From a virus, in the IMG/VR virus record IMGVR_UViG_3300000553_000363, positions 1-22,523 of that record: DNA of 22,523 bases. One strand, given 5' to 3'. The notes under the pieces were generated by a model, which was not told where the DNA came from, ran no database searches, and worked only from the letters and a program-made list of their open reading frames with translations. The position numbers were made by a program, and so were the translations under genes. This document shows, piece after piece, positions 13,231-19,394 of the stretch. How positions within the stretch are numbered: position 1 is the stretch's first letter; each line of letters starts with the position of its first letter.

Positions 13231-13255
13231 GGGAGGCGAAAGCCTCCCTTTTTTT
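13231..13255 (+). terminator. Strong intrinsic terminator after paralog 2
   Basis: GGGAGGC-GAAA-GCCTCCC stem-loop followed by seven T residues, 8 bases after the stop codon. Confidence 0.92.
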
Positions 13256-13266
13256 GGTTGTCCAAA

Positions 13267-13293
13267 TTGAAACCAGTTCTTTGTTTTCGCGCG
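13267..13293 (+). repeat. 27-bp upstream repeat, orphan copy R3
   Basis: TTGAAACCAGTT is identical to R1 and R2; the remainder (CTTTGTT, T, TCGCGCG) is slightly diverged. It again directly follows a terminator and precedes an op palindrome, but no promoter of the A-C type or paralogous gene follows. Confidence 0.7.
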
Positions 13294-13361
13294 CGTGAGC
13301 AAGCAAGGACTTTGTATCATTTAGAATTATCAGATTTGATAGCGCAAGGTCGCTATTTAGC

Positions 13362-13381
13362 TTTCCACGATATAGTGGAAA
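13362..13381. promoter_or_regulatory. Palindromic operator-like site op3
   Basis: TTTCCAC-GATATA-GTGGAAA is a perfect 7-6-7 palindrome. The 16 bases CTATTTAGCTTTCCAC are shared with op4. A hairpin ATAGCG/CGCTAT stands directly before it. Confidence 0.65.
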
Positions 13382-13746
13382 TTGAATTACACATAGTCCC
13401 GACGTGACTAGCTTGCCGTTATGTGTTTGACCAAAAAAGTTCTAAAACCGACTCGGAATTTTTACTACGTCTAGAATTTTTTTATTTAGTAAATTCAAAG
13501 ACTTACAACGAAAATTCTAAATTCCAATCGGATTAGCAGAGGATGGGGGGTAAAAACATAAAAAAGGTGGGAGAGCAAGGCTTGTTTTCCCAATGCAAAA
13601 ATGTAACGCAAGGTATTGTCCTCTCTCAAAATTTATTGGAACATAGAATTTTTCTTCTTTTCTTTTATTTATTTAATAATAATAATAATAATATATCTAT
13701 ATAAATCATACACTTAACCCCTCAAAAAACATTAGAAATAAAGTTC

Positions 13747-13775
13747 CAGACTTTAGTAGACTATTGGTTTATACT
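13747..13775 (+). promoter_or_regulatory. Rightward promoter D
   Basis: CAGACT (13747-13752), 17 bases, TATACT (13770-13775). The -10 is identical to promoters E and F; the -35 keeps only GACT. It lies 56 bases before the HTH-repeat gene. Confidence 0.5.
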
Positions 13776-13781
13776 TGGAAT

Positions 13782-13800
13782 ATTCCGCAAAAAACGGAAT
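13782..13800 (+). ncRNA. 5'-terminal mRNA hairpin D
   Basis: ATTCCG pairs with CGGAAT (6 bp) around loop CAAAAAA, beginning 7 bases after the -10, i.e. at the expected first base of the transcript, just as hairpins A-C. Confidence 0.5.
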
Positions 13801-13831
13801 TTAATTTCCAAACTAACAAGAAAGGTAAACC

Positions 13832-14191
13832 ATGTTTACAAATCAAATTTATAAGTTCAAGAATGAATCACGCACTATGAAGCAGTGGGCACAAAAGACA
13901 GGCTTATCAGTAGATGTGTTGCGCAGTCGTTGGAACAAGGGCAAACGAGGCGATAGTTTATTTGCACCAATCCCTGACCAAGATGAGCAGAACAGTTATT
14001 GCGTATACATCACGCATGACACAGGCGATGGAGAAGAAACAAAGACTCTCAAAGAATGGGCACAGGAGTTCAACATGAACCCTAAAACTTTAGCCGCAAG
14101 GTATGGCAAAGGTGAAAGAGATAGCCACGTATTACTACGACCAAAAGGAGTTCATGCCAAAGTCATTAAACAAAGACATCGTATCAGCTAA
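13832..14191 (+). CDS. Protein with two HTH-like repeats, putative DNA-binding regulator
   Basis: This 119-residue basic protein contains two internal repeats of about 32 residues: TMKQWAQKTGLSVDVLRSRW (15-34) followed by NKGKRGDSLFAP, and TLKEWAQEFNMNPKTLAARY (72-91) followed by GKGERDSHVLLRP. The shape (WA, then a turn, then L-x-x-R, G, D) is like the small helix-turn-helix repeats found in phage regulatory and homing-associated proteins. AAAGG precedes the ATG. The gene has its own promoter and lies beside the cluster of palindromic sites, so it is the best local candidate for a protein that binds them; that link is inference. The C-terminus is basic (KVIKQRHRIS). Confidence 0.65.
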   Translation: MFTNQIYKFKNESRTMKQWAQKTGLSVDVLRSRWNKGKRGDSLFAPIPDQDEQNSYCVYITHDTGDGEETKTLKEWAQEFNMNPKTLAARYGKGERDSHVLLRPKGVHAKVIKQRHRIS

Positions 14192-14237
14192 AAAAGTCAT
14201 ATACCAGCTTGATTTATATGTCAAGTTGTGGTATACT
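14190..14237 (+). promoter_or_regulatory. Rightward promoter E with A-tract upstream element
   Basis: AAAAAAGTCATATACCA (14190-14206), TTGATT (14209-14214), 17 bases, TATACT (14232-14237). The whole arrangement, including the A6 and GTCATATA upstream block, is repeated at promoter F. The first base overlaps the stop codon of the preceding gene. Confidence 0.75.
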
Positions 14238-14264
14238 AATAATGTCGATGGGCGATCTTTTTCG

Positions 14265-14290
14265 ATAGTAGCTGGTTGCACAACGACTAT
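14265..14290 (+). ncRNA. Leader hairpin before op4
   Basis: ATAGT (14265-14269) pairs with ACTAT (14286-14290), and GTTG with CAAC inside, with an asymmetric internal loop. It occupies the same place relative to op4 as the ATAGCG/CGCTAT stem does to op3, giving a two-hairpin leader in both cases. Confidence 0.4.
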
Positions 14291-14295
14291 TTAGC

Positions 14296-14315
14296 TTTCC
14301 ACGGTGTCGTGGAAA
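14296..14315. promoter_or_regulatory. Palindromic operator-like site op4
   Basis: TTTCCAC-GGTGTC-GTGGAAA, a perfect 7-6-7 palindrome in the leader between promoter E and the 66-aa gene. Position downstream of the promoter would suit roadblock repression, or an RNA hairpin. Confidence 0.65.
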
Positions 14316-14363
14316 ACATAACCTAAAGCACCACGCAAGTGGACTCTAATAAAGGAGAAACAA

Positions 14364-14564
14364 ATGGGCAAGTTAAAAAACGCAATCATCCAAGCAAACG
14401 AGGAAGCATTTAGAAGAATCTTTGCGCAAACGAATATCGGGGAAAATGCGCATCCACGCATGAGTGGACTCGAAGATACGGATGAGGCATGGGCGCAGTA
14501 TGAGATGGAGTTCAATGAATGGTTGGATAACTACGAGAAATCATTTGGAGAGAACCATGATTGA
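14364..14564 (+). CDS. Small acidic helical protein
   Basis: This 66-residue acidic protein starts MGKLKNAIIQANEEAFRRIF, is mostly helical and rich in W, E and D at its C-terminus (DEAWAQYEMEFNEWLDNYEK). AAAGGAG precedes the ATG. It is the first gene after promoter E and op4, and its end overlaps the next start by 8 bases. Acidic small early proteins of phages often bind and block host DNA-binding proteins; that is only a possibility here. No family recognised. Confidence 0.7.
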   Translation: MGKLKNAIIQANEEAFRRIFAQTNIGENAHPRMSGLEDTDEAWAQYEMEFNEWLDNYEKSFGENHD

Positions 14565-14775
14565 TGAAACTTTTACACCACAGTGCAAGCTATGCGGTGA
14601 TACCTACGATGAGCAACGCTTTCGGCTGGGCTATGCAGTTTGTTGTCCATGCGGTGATGAGATCGCAAAGAAGGTGGTTCGCACAGTTGCTCCCATGCAC
14701 AAGAGTAATTACGTTCTTATCACAGACAAGTCCGACTTGGTAGGACTCAACAACAAAGGGGGGTTGGTGAAATGA
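14557..14775 (+). CDS. Small zinc-ribbon protein
   Basis: With the ATG at 14557 (GGAG 6 bases upstream) this is a 72-residue protein with two cysteine pairs, CKLCGD (C10, C13) and CCPCGDEIAKK (C29, C32), spaced as in a zinc ribbon. The rest is basic. Such small zinc proteins in phage early regions often contact RNA polymerase, DNA or RNA, but no specific family is recognised. It overlaps the preceding gene by 8 bases and the following start by 4, so it is translationally coupled. Confidence 0.75.
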   Translation: MIDETFTPQCKLCGDTYDEQRFRLGYAVCCPCGDEIAKKVVRTVAPMHKSNYVLITDKSDLVGLNNKGGLVK

Positions 14776-14957
14776 GCACAATCGAAAGACTAAAAGTAGT
14801 AATAGCGAAGTTGGAAGTCATACAAGAAATGGGTGTAGATATGACTGAAATTCAGCGCAAAGAAATATCCCAAGAACTAATCGACATTGTTTTAGCTAGA
14901 GACATTCAGCAACAAAGAGAAAGGGATTTAATTGAAAAACTGGGAGAGTTGTTATGA
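14772..14957 (+). CDS. Small coiled-coil protein
   Basis: This 61-residue protein (MSTIERLKVVIAKLEVIQEM...) is heptad-like along most of its length and ends RERDLIEKLGELL, consistent with a helical hairpin or dimeric coiled coil. It overlaps the zinc-ribbon gene stop by ATGA and the next gene start by ATGA, so it is coupled within the same small-gene cluster. Function unknown. Confidence 0.65.
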   Translation: MSTIERLKVVIAKLEVIQEMGVDMTEIQRKEISQELIDIVLARDIQQQRERDLIEKLGELL

Positions 14958-15151
14958 AAATCATCAAGCTATATCGTAACCCTAATAAGCCTGAGTTCTA
15001 CAAGCTAGTGCGTAGCGATGACCATGCTCTATTAGTTAATTACCCGATAGACAAACCTAACCGCAAGCGAGAGGCGAGGTGGTTTTACCTTGATGAAGTC
15101 TATGTGGACTGGGTTAGAACATTCATAGGAGAAGAGAATGAAAACATTTAA
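14954..15151 (+). CDS. Small alpha/beta protein, unknown function
   Basis: This 65-residue protein begins MKIIKLYRNPNKPEFYKLVR and contains ARWFYLDEVYVDWVRTFIGE. It is basic in the first half and acidic at the end. GGGAG lies inside the preceding gene, 8 bases before the ATG. The stop overlaps a following 34-codon reading frame. No family recognised. Confidence 0.65.
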   Translation: MKIIKLYRNPNKPEFYKLVRSDDHALLVNYPIDKPNRKREARWFYLDEVYVDWVRTFIGEENENI

Positions 15152-15242
15152 GTGGATGGTGCAAATCATCTTAGACCCCACGATAGAGTGGAACATTAAA
15201 AAGCTTGGCGCATATGAAAGGAGAAGAAGATATGGGTTATAG
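15138..15242 (+). CDS. 34-aa small protein (candidate)
   Basis: This reading frame starts 6 bases after AGGAG and overlaps the previous gene by 14 bases and the next by 11. It begins MKTFKWMVQIILDPTIEW and ends with a basic stretch (YERRRRYGL). The N-terminus is amphipathic and the tail basic, like a small membrane-associated peptide. The DNA for DPTIEW holds CCAC-GATAGA-GTGG (15178-15191), close to op3 but with shorter arms. It fits the dense overlap pattern here, yet its short length keeps it uncertain. Confidence 0.5.
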   Translation: MKTFKWMVQIILDPTIEWNIKKLGAYERRRRYGL

Positions 15243-15666
15243 ATCAACAGTTGCATACACCATACGCTTTATCCCACCACAAAAAGATGAACCCGAGAAA
15301 GGTTTAACTGCACAGAATTGTAGGGCTACGTTCTTTACATTCCTAGCCGAAGCAAAAGCAAACGGAGATACGGCTGGTGCGATTGCAGATTCAGAGTATC
15401 TAACCATAGACGAGAAAGAACTAACCCTTAATTTCTTTGCTGATGATGTGAAGTGGTATGAGTCCTACGATGATGTCAAATGCCACGAAGCGTTGATGGA
15501 CTTGTCTAAAGAGTGGGCTGACGATGGTGATTGTTCTAACCCATACATCGCTGGTGCGTTTGCACGAATTGGTGAAGAGATGGAAGACGTAATTGAAGAG
15601 GTATGGGGTGAAGGTTGCTATGACTGGATAAGTATTCATCGTTCTATGTCTTGCGATTGGATGTGA
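15232..15666 (+). CDS. Conserved phage protein of the MGYRS type
   Basis: With the ATG at 15232 (AAGGAG 8 bases upstream) this is a 144-residue acidic protein beginning MGYRSTVAYTIRFIPPQKDE. Further motifs are LNFFADDVKWYESYDDVKCH and FARIGEEMEDVIEEVWGEGC followed by DWISIHRSM. I recognise the MGYRS start, the DDVKWYE centre and the IGEE...D tail from an unnamed family widespread in phages and prophages. It is probably an alpha/beta domain; function unknown. It closes the small-gene cluster and is followed by promoter F. Confidence 0.75.
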   Translation: MGYRSTVAYTIRFIPPQKDEPEKGLTAQNCRATFFTFLAEAKANGDTAGAIADSEYLTIDEKELTLNFFADDVKWYESYDDVKCHEALMDLSKEWADDGDCSNPYIAGAFARIGEEMEDVIEEVWGEGCYDWISIHRSMSCDWM

Positions 15667-15702
15667 AACAAATTAACCGCCAAGAAGTACCTAGTGTCAT
15701 AT

Positions 15703-15751
15703 AAAAAAGTCATATATCACCATTGACTCAAATGTAAAGTTGTAGTATACT
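15703..15751 (+). promoter_or_regulatory. Rightward promoter F with A-tract upstream element
   Basis: AAAAAAGTCATATATCA (15703-15719), TTGACT (15723-15728), 17 bases, TATACT (15746-15751). Spacer and upstream block match promoter E (shared GTCATATA and AAGTTGT-G). It would start the micropeptide-DUF3150-MoxR-VWA transcript at about 15758. Confidence 0.8.
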
Positions 15752-15774
15752 TATCATAGTGAAGGGAGCAATTT

Positions 15775-15852
15775 ATGTTCAAGTTGTTTTTGTTTTTGGT
15801 GTGGTTTTATATAGCGATCCACGTCGTAGTGGATTTCAATTTAATCAAGTAA
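15775..15852 (+). CDS. 25-aa membrane micropeptide leading the MoxR module
   Basis: This 25-codon reading frame stands alone between promoter F and the DUF3150-like gene. AGGGAG lies 6 bases before the ATG and its TAA overlaps the AAAGGAG ribosome site of the next gene, as real phage genes do. The peptide begins MFKLFLFLVWFYIAIHVVVD and ends FNLIK, i.e. one hydrophobic segment covering almost its whole length. The op5 palindrome lies inside it. It could be a genuine membrane partner of the module, or a leader peptide controlling it. Confidence 0.6.
   Translation: MFKLFLFLVWFYIAIHVVVDFNLIK
15817..15834. promoter_or_regulatory. Palindromic operator-like site op5
   Basis: ATCCAC-GTCGTA-GTGGAT, a perfect 6-6-6 palindrome preceded by TAGCG as in op1 and op2. 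It lies in the transcribed leader of the MoxR module, inside the micropeptide frame. Confidence 0.55.
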
Positions 15853-15863
15853 AGGAGAAGTAA

Positions 15864-16778
15864 ATGGAAATGAATCTAGAAATGCCTGAGCATTTAATCT
15901 CATTGGCGAGTAGTGCGGTGCTAGTCAGCGTTGACATCAGCGTGTGGTCAGCAACCAAACAGGATCGGGGTATCAGTGATGAGGTTACTACCTCAAAGAA
16001 CGCTGATAAGTCCGCGGGCAGGTATGTTAAGAATCTCTTAGCTAATCATCCCAAGCACAAGGCAGTCGTTAACTATCGGCAAACCATCTATAACTGGCTT
16101 CAGCGTCGGACTTACAGATGGAATCAATCCCAACAATTACTGCCAAGTATTGATGTGCCTAAATTCAAGCAAGAGTATCACGAGCATGAAATAGCTTTCC
16201 ATGCCCTAGTGGATTCATTGGTAACGGACTATGACTCAATCGTGTCGGACATGGCTTTCAAGCAAGGTGATATGTTCAATCGTGCAGACTATCCAAGTGC
16301 AGAGCAAGTCAAGACGAAGTTCAGCTTGAATCTGTATGTATCAGAAGTGCCTACGAATGACTTTCGCTGTGGCATAGCTAAGGACATCGCTGATGATTTG
16401 TTTACAACACTCAGTAATCAAGCGCAAGGGATCATAGATTCGATTGCCCAAGAACAGTCAGAACGCATGGTCGAGGTGATGGAGTCCATTAGTCATTGTT
16501 GCGGTGTAGATGAGTCAGAAGTAAACGGCGAAGTGCGAACCAAGCGCAGAAAGATTTACGAGGGAACGCTACAAAAAGCTAGAGATTATGTCGAAAGTTT
16601 TAAGCGATTTAATCTTAAGAATGATTCAGGATTAGAGTTGGCTCGTGCGTCGCTAGAGAAAGTTTTAAATGGTGTAAAGGCAGAGGACATCCGTGATTCC
16701 GATGCGGTGCGCCATCATGTTAAGGAAGGGATAGACGATATTCTTTCCAAGTTCGGTAGTTTCAATTCCACGATGTAA
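15864..16778 (+). CDS. DUF3150-like protein of MoxR module
   Basis: This 304-residue protein begins with a hydrophobic strand-like segment (SSAVLVSVDISVWSATKQDR, about 17-35), has a long helical middle and carries the stretch MFNRADYPSAEQVKTKFSLN (137-156) followed by VPTNDFR (162-168). I recognise this combination (early V-S-V-x-I-x-x-W, later DYPS...F...VP..DFR) from the DUF3150 group in phages and plasmids, whose genes often stand next to a MoxR/CobS-like AAA ATPase. That is exactly the context here. The C-terminal half is helical. AAAGGAG precedes the ATG. Its role is unknown; an adaptor or substrate of the ATPase is likely by context. Confidence 0.72.
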   Translation: MEMNLEMPEHLISLASSAVLVSVDISVWSATKQDRGISDEVTTSKNADKSAGRYVKNLLANHPKHKAVVNYRQTIYNWLQRRTYRWNQSQQLLPSIDVPKFKQEYHEHEIAFHALVDSLVTDYDSIVSDMAFKQGDMFNRADYPSAEQVKTKFSLNLYVSEVPTNDFRCGIAKDIADDLFTTLSNQAQGIIDSIAQEQSERMVEVMESISHCCGVDESEVNGEVRTKRRKIYEGTLQKARDYVESFKRFNLKNDSGLELARASLEKVLNGVKAEDIRDSDAVRHHVKEGIDDILSKFGSFNSTM

Positions 16779-16803
16779 TGACATTCTAAATAAGGAGAAG
16801 CAA

Positions 16804-17877
16804 ATGTCTAAATTAAATTTCAATTCCACAGTAACCATCAACGAGTTACGCAAAACCATTCCTACAATAGGCTCATACCTCACACCAATCATACTGTCTG
16901 AACCTGGTTGTGGTAAGACCTCTCTGTTATCTATGATTCGTGAGGATCTTGGCGAAGACTATGACTATATCTATGTAGACTGCCCTGTCAAGGATATGTC
17001 GGACATTGGTATGACTATTCCAAACCATGCAACCAAGTCGTTGGAATACTATGTCTCATCTCTCTTCAAGCTTGACTCTCCTAAGCCAAAGGTCATCTTG
17101 CTTGACGAGTTCATGAAGTCTCCCAAGCTATTGCAAGTTATCTTCACCCGTCTGATGTTGGAAAGAATGGTAGGCGACGAACCACTACCTCGTGGATCAA
17201 TAGTTTTCGGGACATCAAACAATGCAAGCGATGGGGTAGGCGACACAATGCTTGCTCATGCTGGTAATCGTGTGTGCATCATGGAGATGAGTAAGCCAAC
17301 AGTTAATGAATGGTTAGAGTGGTCATCAGCTAATGGTATCTCTCGTGTTGTTCGTGCTTTCGTTGCGATGTTCCCTCGGACATTGGCAAGTTACAGAGAT
17401 GGCAACCAAGATGACAATCCGTATGTGTTCAATCCTAAGAAGACTGCCCTGTCATTCTGCTCTCCTCGTTCTCTTGCGAAGTGCGATGTGATCGTTAAGA
17501 ATAGAGATTACTTAGGCGATAACGCAACGATGGTCGCATTGGCTGGCACTATCGGTGCAAGCGGTGCTGGTGATATGTCAGCGTTCCTATCGTTGGAGAA
17601 AACTCTAGTCGATGTGAAGGACATCGTGAAGTCTCCAGATAGCATTAAAGTTCCCGAAGAAATCTCAGCGCAGTTAATGATTATGTTCCAAGCGGTAGAC
17701 GTGCTAGAGACACAGGATGAGCTAACGAAGTTCATGACATTCGTTAATAAGATTCCTAGTTCAGAGGTGCAAGCGGTGTTCTTTACTATGATGATGCGCA
17801 ATACAAAGGCAATCAAGTTGGCTCGCAACAATCTGCAGATTGCAGAGTGGGCTAAGAATAACCATGAGTTGTTTTAA
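16804..17877 (+). CDS. MoxR-type AAA+ ATPase
   Basis: This 357-residue AAA+ protein has Walker A EPGCGKTS (33-40), Walker B VILLDEF (97-103), sensor 1 GTSNN (136-140) and an arginine region HAGNRV (152-157). The HAGNRV and following EMSKPTVNEW are as in the MoxR/CobS-like branch. The C-terminal part is helical and less conserved. MoxR ATPases act as hexameric remodelling chaperones together with a VWA-domain partner encoded nearby; the VWA gene is two genes downstream. TAAGGAG precedes the ATG. The DUF3150-like gene precedes it by 25 bases, so they are probably co-transcribed from promoter F. The substrate is unknown. Confidence 0.88.
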   Translation: MSKLNFNSTVTINELRKTIPTIGSYLTPIILSEPGCGKTSLLSMIREDLGEDYDYIYVDCPVKDMSDIGMTIPNHATKSLEYYVSSLFKLDSPKPKVILLDEFMKSPKLLQVIFTRLMLERMVGDEPLPRGSIVFGTSNNASDGVGDTMLAHAGNRVCIMEMSKPTVNEWLEWSSANGISRVVRAFVAMFPRTLASYRDGNQDDNPYVFNPKKTALSFCSPRSLAKCDVIVKNRDYLGDNATMVALAGTIGASGAGDMSAFLSLEKTLVDVKDIVKSPDSIKVPEEISAQLMIMFQAVDVLETQDELTKFMTFVNKIPSSEVQAVFFTMMMRNTKAIKLARNNLQIAEWAKNNHELF

Positions 17878-17901
17878 TTAACTATCCACGAGGTGATGGA
17901 A

Positions 17902-18096
17902 ATGGAAATAAGTTATAGCGAAGCGTTCTTAATCGTGTGGGCATCAGTGATGACTATTCTGTATGTAATCACTAGGCACGAAGCAGAGCATTTTAAACGG
18001 CATACCTTATACAAACTAAAGCAAGTGCATGATGGCAACGCAAAGATTGTATGTGGTGAAGATTTTATAGCTATCAAAATGAATGGAGAAGAATGA
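17902..18096 (+). CDS. One-helix membrane protein between ATPase and VWA genes
   Basis: I choose the ATG at 17902 because GAGGTGAT, unusually extensive complementarity to the 16S rRNA end, lies just upstream. This yields a 64-residue protein with one hydrophobic segment (EAFLIVWASVMTILYVIT, about residues 7-24) and a basic, then mixed soluble tail. Earlier in-frame starts (GTG 17893, ATG 17896) overlap the ribosome site. It ends in overlap with the VWA gene start. Placed between a MoxR ATPase and its VWA partner, it may anchor the complex to the membrane; this is inference. Confidence 0.72.
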   Translation: MEISYSEAFLIVWASVMTILYVITRHEAEHFKRHTLYKLKQVHDGNAKIVCGEDFIAIKMNGEE

Positions 18097-19394
18097 TGCA
18101 AGTCAAAAACAAACAGGAAGTCCGCTTAAAGAAAGCGCATATTGCGCTCATGAAACACCACGAGACTGCGCTCTATTCGGGCGTGATGTTGATGGGTAAG
18201 AGTGAGGTGAGTGATAATCTTTTTACGGCATACACCGATGGTGTAAACAAGCGTTACTCTCGCCCATTCCTAGAAACTATCATAAGCGAACCCAAGCTTA
18301 GAGGTCTGGTGTTACATGAGAATCTTCATGTAGCATTGAAACAAATCCCTCGTGGTAAGGATATGTGGAAGGAAGATGCCAAGATCGCAAACATGGCGGC
18401 GGACTTTGTGGTGAACGACATCATAAAGAATATTACAGGAAAGGTGGCTGGTGGCAACGAGCAGTTGGTGGAGTTGCCTGATGGTGCGCTATACGATCCG
18501 TTCTTTCATAACTGGAATATGCGTGAGGTCTATAACTATATCCGTAAGGAGAATCCTCAACGTCAGAAACCACAGTCAGGGGGGTCTAGTAATGGTGGTC
18601 AGGAAGAAGACTCAGATAGCAGTCCATCATCTAGTGGAAAGCAAGATAAGGGTGATGGAAAGATTACTGCCAATGGTAAGGAATACGACATGGGCGGTGA
18701 TGGCTTTGACGAACACGACTGGGAGAACATGAGCGCCGAAGAGGTCAAAGAGTTGAACGACAAAATTGACCGAGCCTTGCGTGAGGGCGGTATGTTAGCT
18801 GGTCGCATGGGTGGGAAGATTCCTAGATCAATCAGCGATCTGCTTGAACCCAAGATAGATTGGCGAGAAGCGTTGCGTGAGTTTGTGTCATCTACTATGA
18901 AAGGCAAGGATGAGTTCACATGGCGCAGAATGAATAAGCGTCAGATGGCGAATGATATTTATATGCCAAGCATGGAGAACGAAACTATCGGCGAGGTGGT
19001 CGTTGCTATTGATACGTCGGGTTCGATTGGTGGTAAAGAACTTACCGAGTTTGCTACGGAACTGGCATCCATTTGCGATCTTGTGTCGCCTGATGCGGTG
19101 CGTGTTCTGTGGTGGGATACCGACGTGCATGGTGAGCAGTTGTTCAAGTCCGACCAGTATCAGTCTATTGCATCGCTACTAAAACCATTAGGCGGTGGTG
19201 GTACTCATGTGGGGTGTGTTAGCAAGTATATCAATGAGAAGAAAATTAACGCAGAAGCGGTCATCGTGTTTACTGATGGCTATGTGGAAAGCGACATCGA
19301 GTGGAATATCGTTCCACCAACCCTGTGGATGATTACTCAGAACAAAGACTTGGACATTCCATGCGGTAAGAAAGTCATGTTTGGAGACGAATGA
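18096..19394 (+). CDS. Metallopeptidase-like / VWA-domain protein (DUF2201-like)
   Basis: This protein of 432-433 residues has two recognisable parts. Using numbering from an ATG at 18093, the N-terminal region has HENLH (75-79), an HExxH zinc-peptidase motif. A Gly/Ser/Asp linker spans about 158-195. The C-terminal VWA-like domain has an intact MIDAS: DTSGS (307-311), GGGGTH (367-372) and FTDGY (393-397). This pairing matches what is known of the putative metallopeptidase plus VWA-like family (PF13203/PF09967, from memory). Two adjacent ATGs, 18093 and 18096, follow GGAG; 18096 has the better spacing. In MoxR systems the VWA protein guides the ATPase. An extra protease-like domain suggests substrate cleavage or metal-linked remodelling. 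Confidence 0.87.
   Translation: MQVKNKQEVRLKKAHIALMKHHETALYSGVMLMGKSEVSDNLFTAYTDGVNKRYSRPFLETIISEPKLRGLVLHENLHVALKQIPRGKDMWKEDAKIANMAADFVVNDIIKNITGKVAGGNEQLVELPDGALYDPFFHNWNMREVYNYIRKENPQRQKPQSGGSSNGGQEEDSDSSPSSSGKQDKGDGKITANGKEYDMGGDGFDEHDWENMSAEEVKELNDKIDRALREGGMLAGRMGGKIPRSISDLLEPKIDWREALREFVSSTMKGKDEFTWRRMNKRQMANDIYMPSMENETIGEVVVAIDTSGSIGGKELTEFATELASICDLVSPDAVRVLWWDTDVHGEQLFKSDQYQSIASLLKPLGGGGTHVGCVSKYINEKKINAEAVIVFTDGYVESDIEWNIVPPTLWMITQNKDLDIPCGKKVMFGDE

Larger units (their letters stand above)
13224..13831. other. 608-bp non-coding, AT-rich region with orphan regulatory unit
   Basis: After the terminator of paralog 2 come R3, a 6-bp hairpin ATAGCG/CGCTAT (13339-13356), op3, an inverted pair ACACATA/TATGTGT spanning about 13388-13430, several TAGAATTTTT-like strings and an AAT microsatellite (about 13674-13692) in a strongly AT-rich stretch, then promoter D. 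There is no convincing gene. The content would fit a replication origin or a decayed third gene unit; neither is shown. Confidence 0.6.

Noticed and set aside
13543-13704. 53-codon plus-strand frame MGGKNIKKVGEQGLFSQCKN... ending in a run of N from the AAT microsatellite
   Set aside because: AGAGG directly touches the ATG (no spacing), the end is low-complexity, and no promoter lies close by.
17884-17901. Sixth copy of the op palindrome (ATCCAC-GAGGTG-ATGGAA)
   Set aside because: Only four bases pair in the arms and the segment is explained by the strong ribosome site GAGGTGAT.
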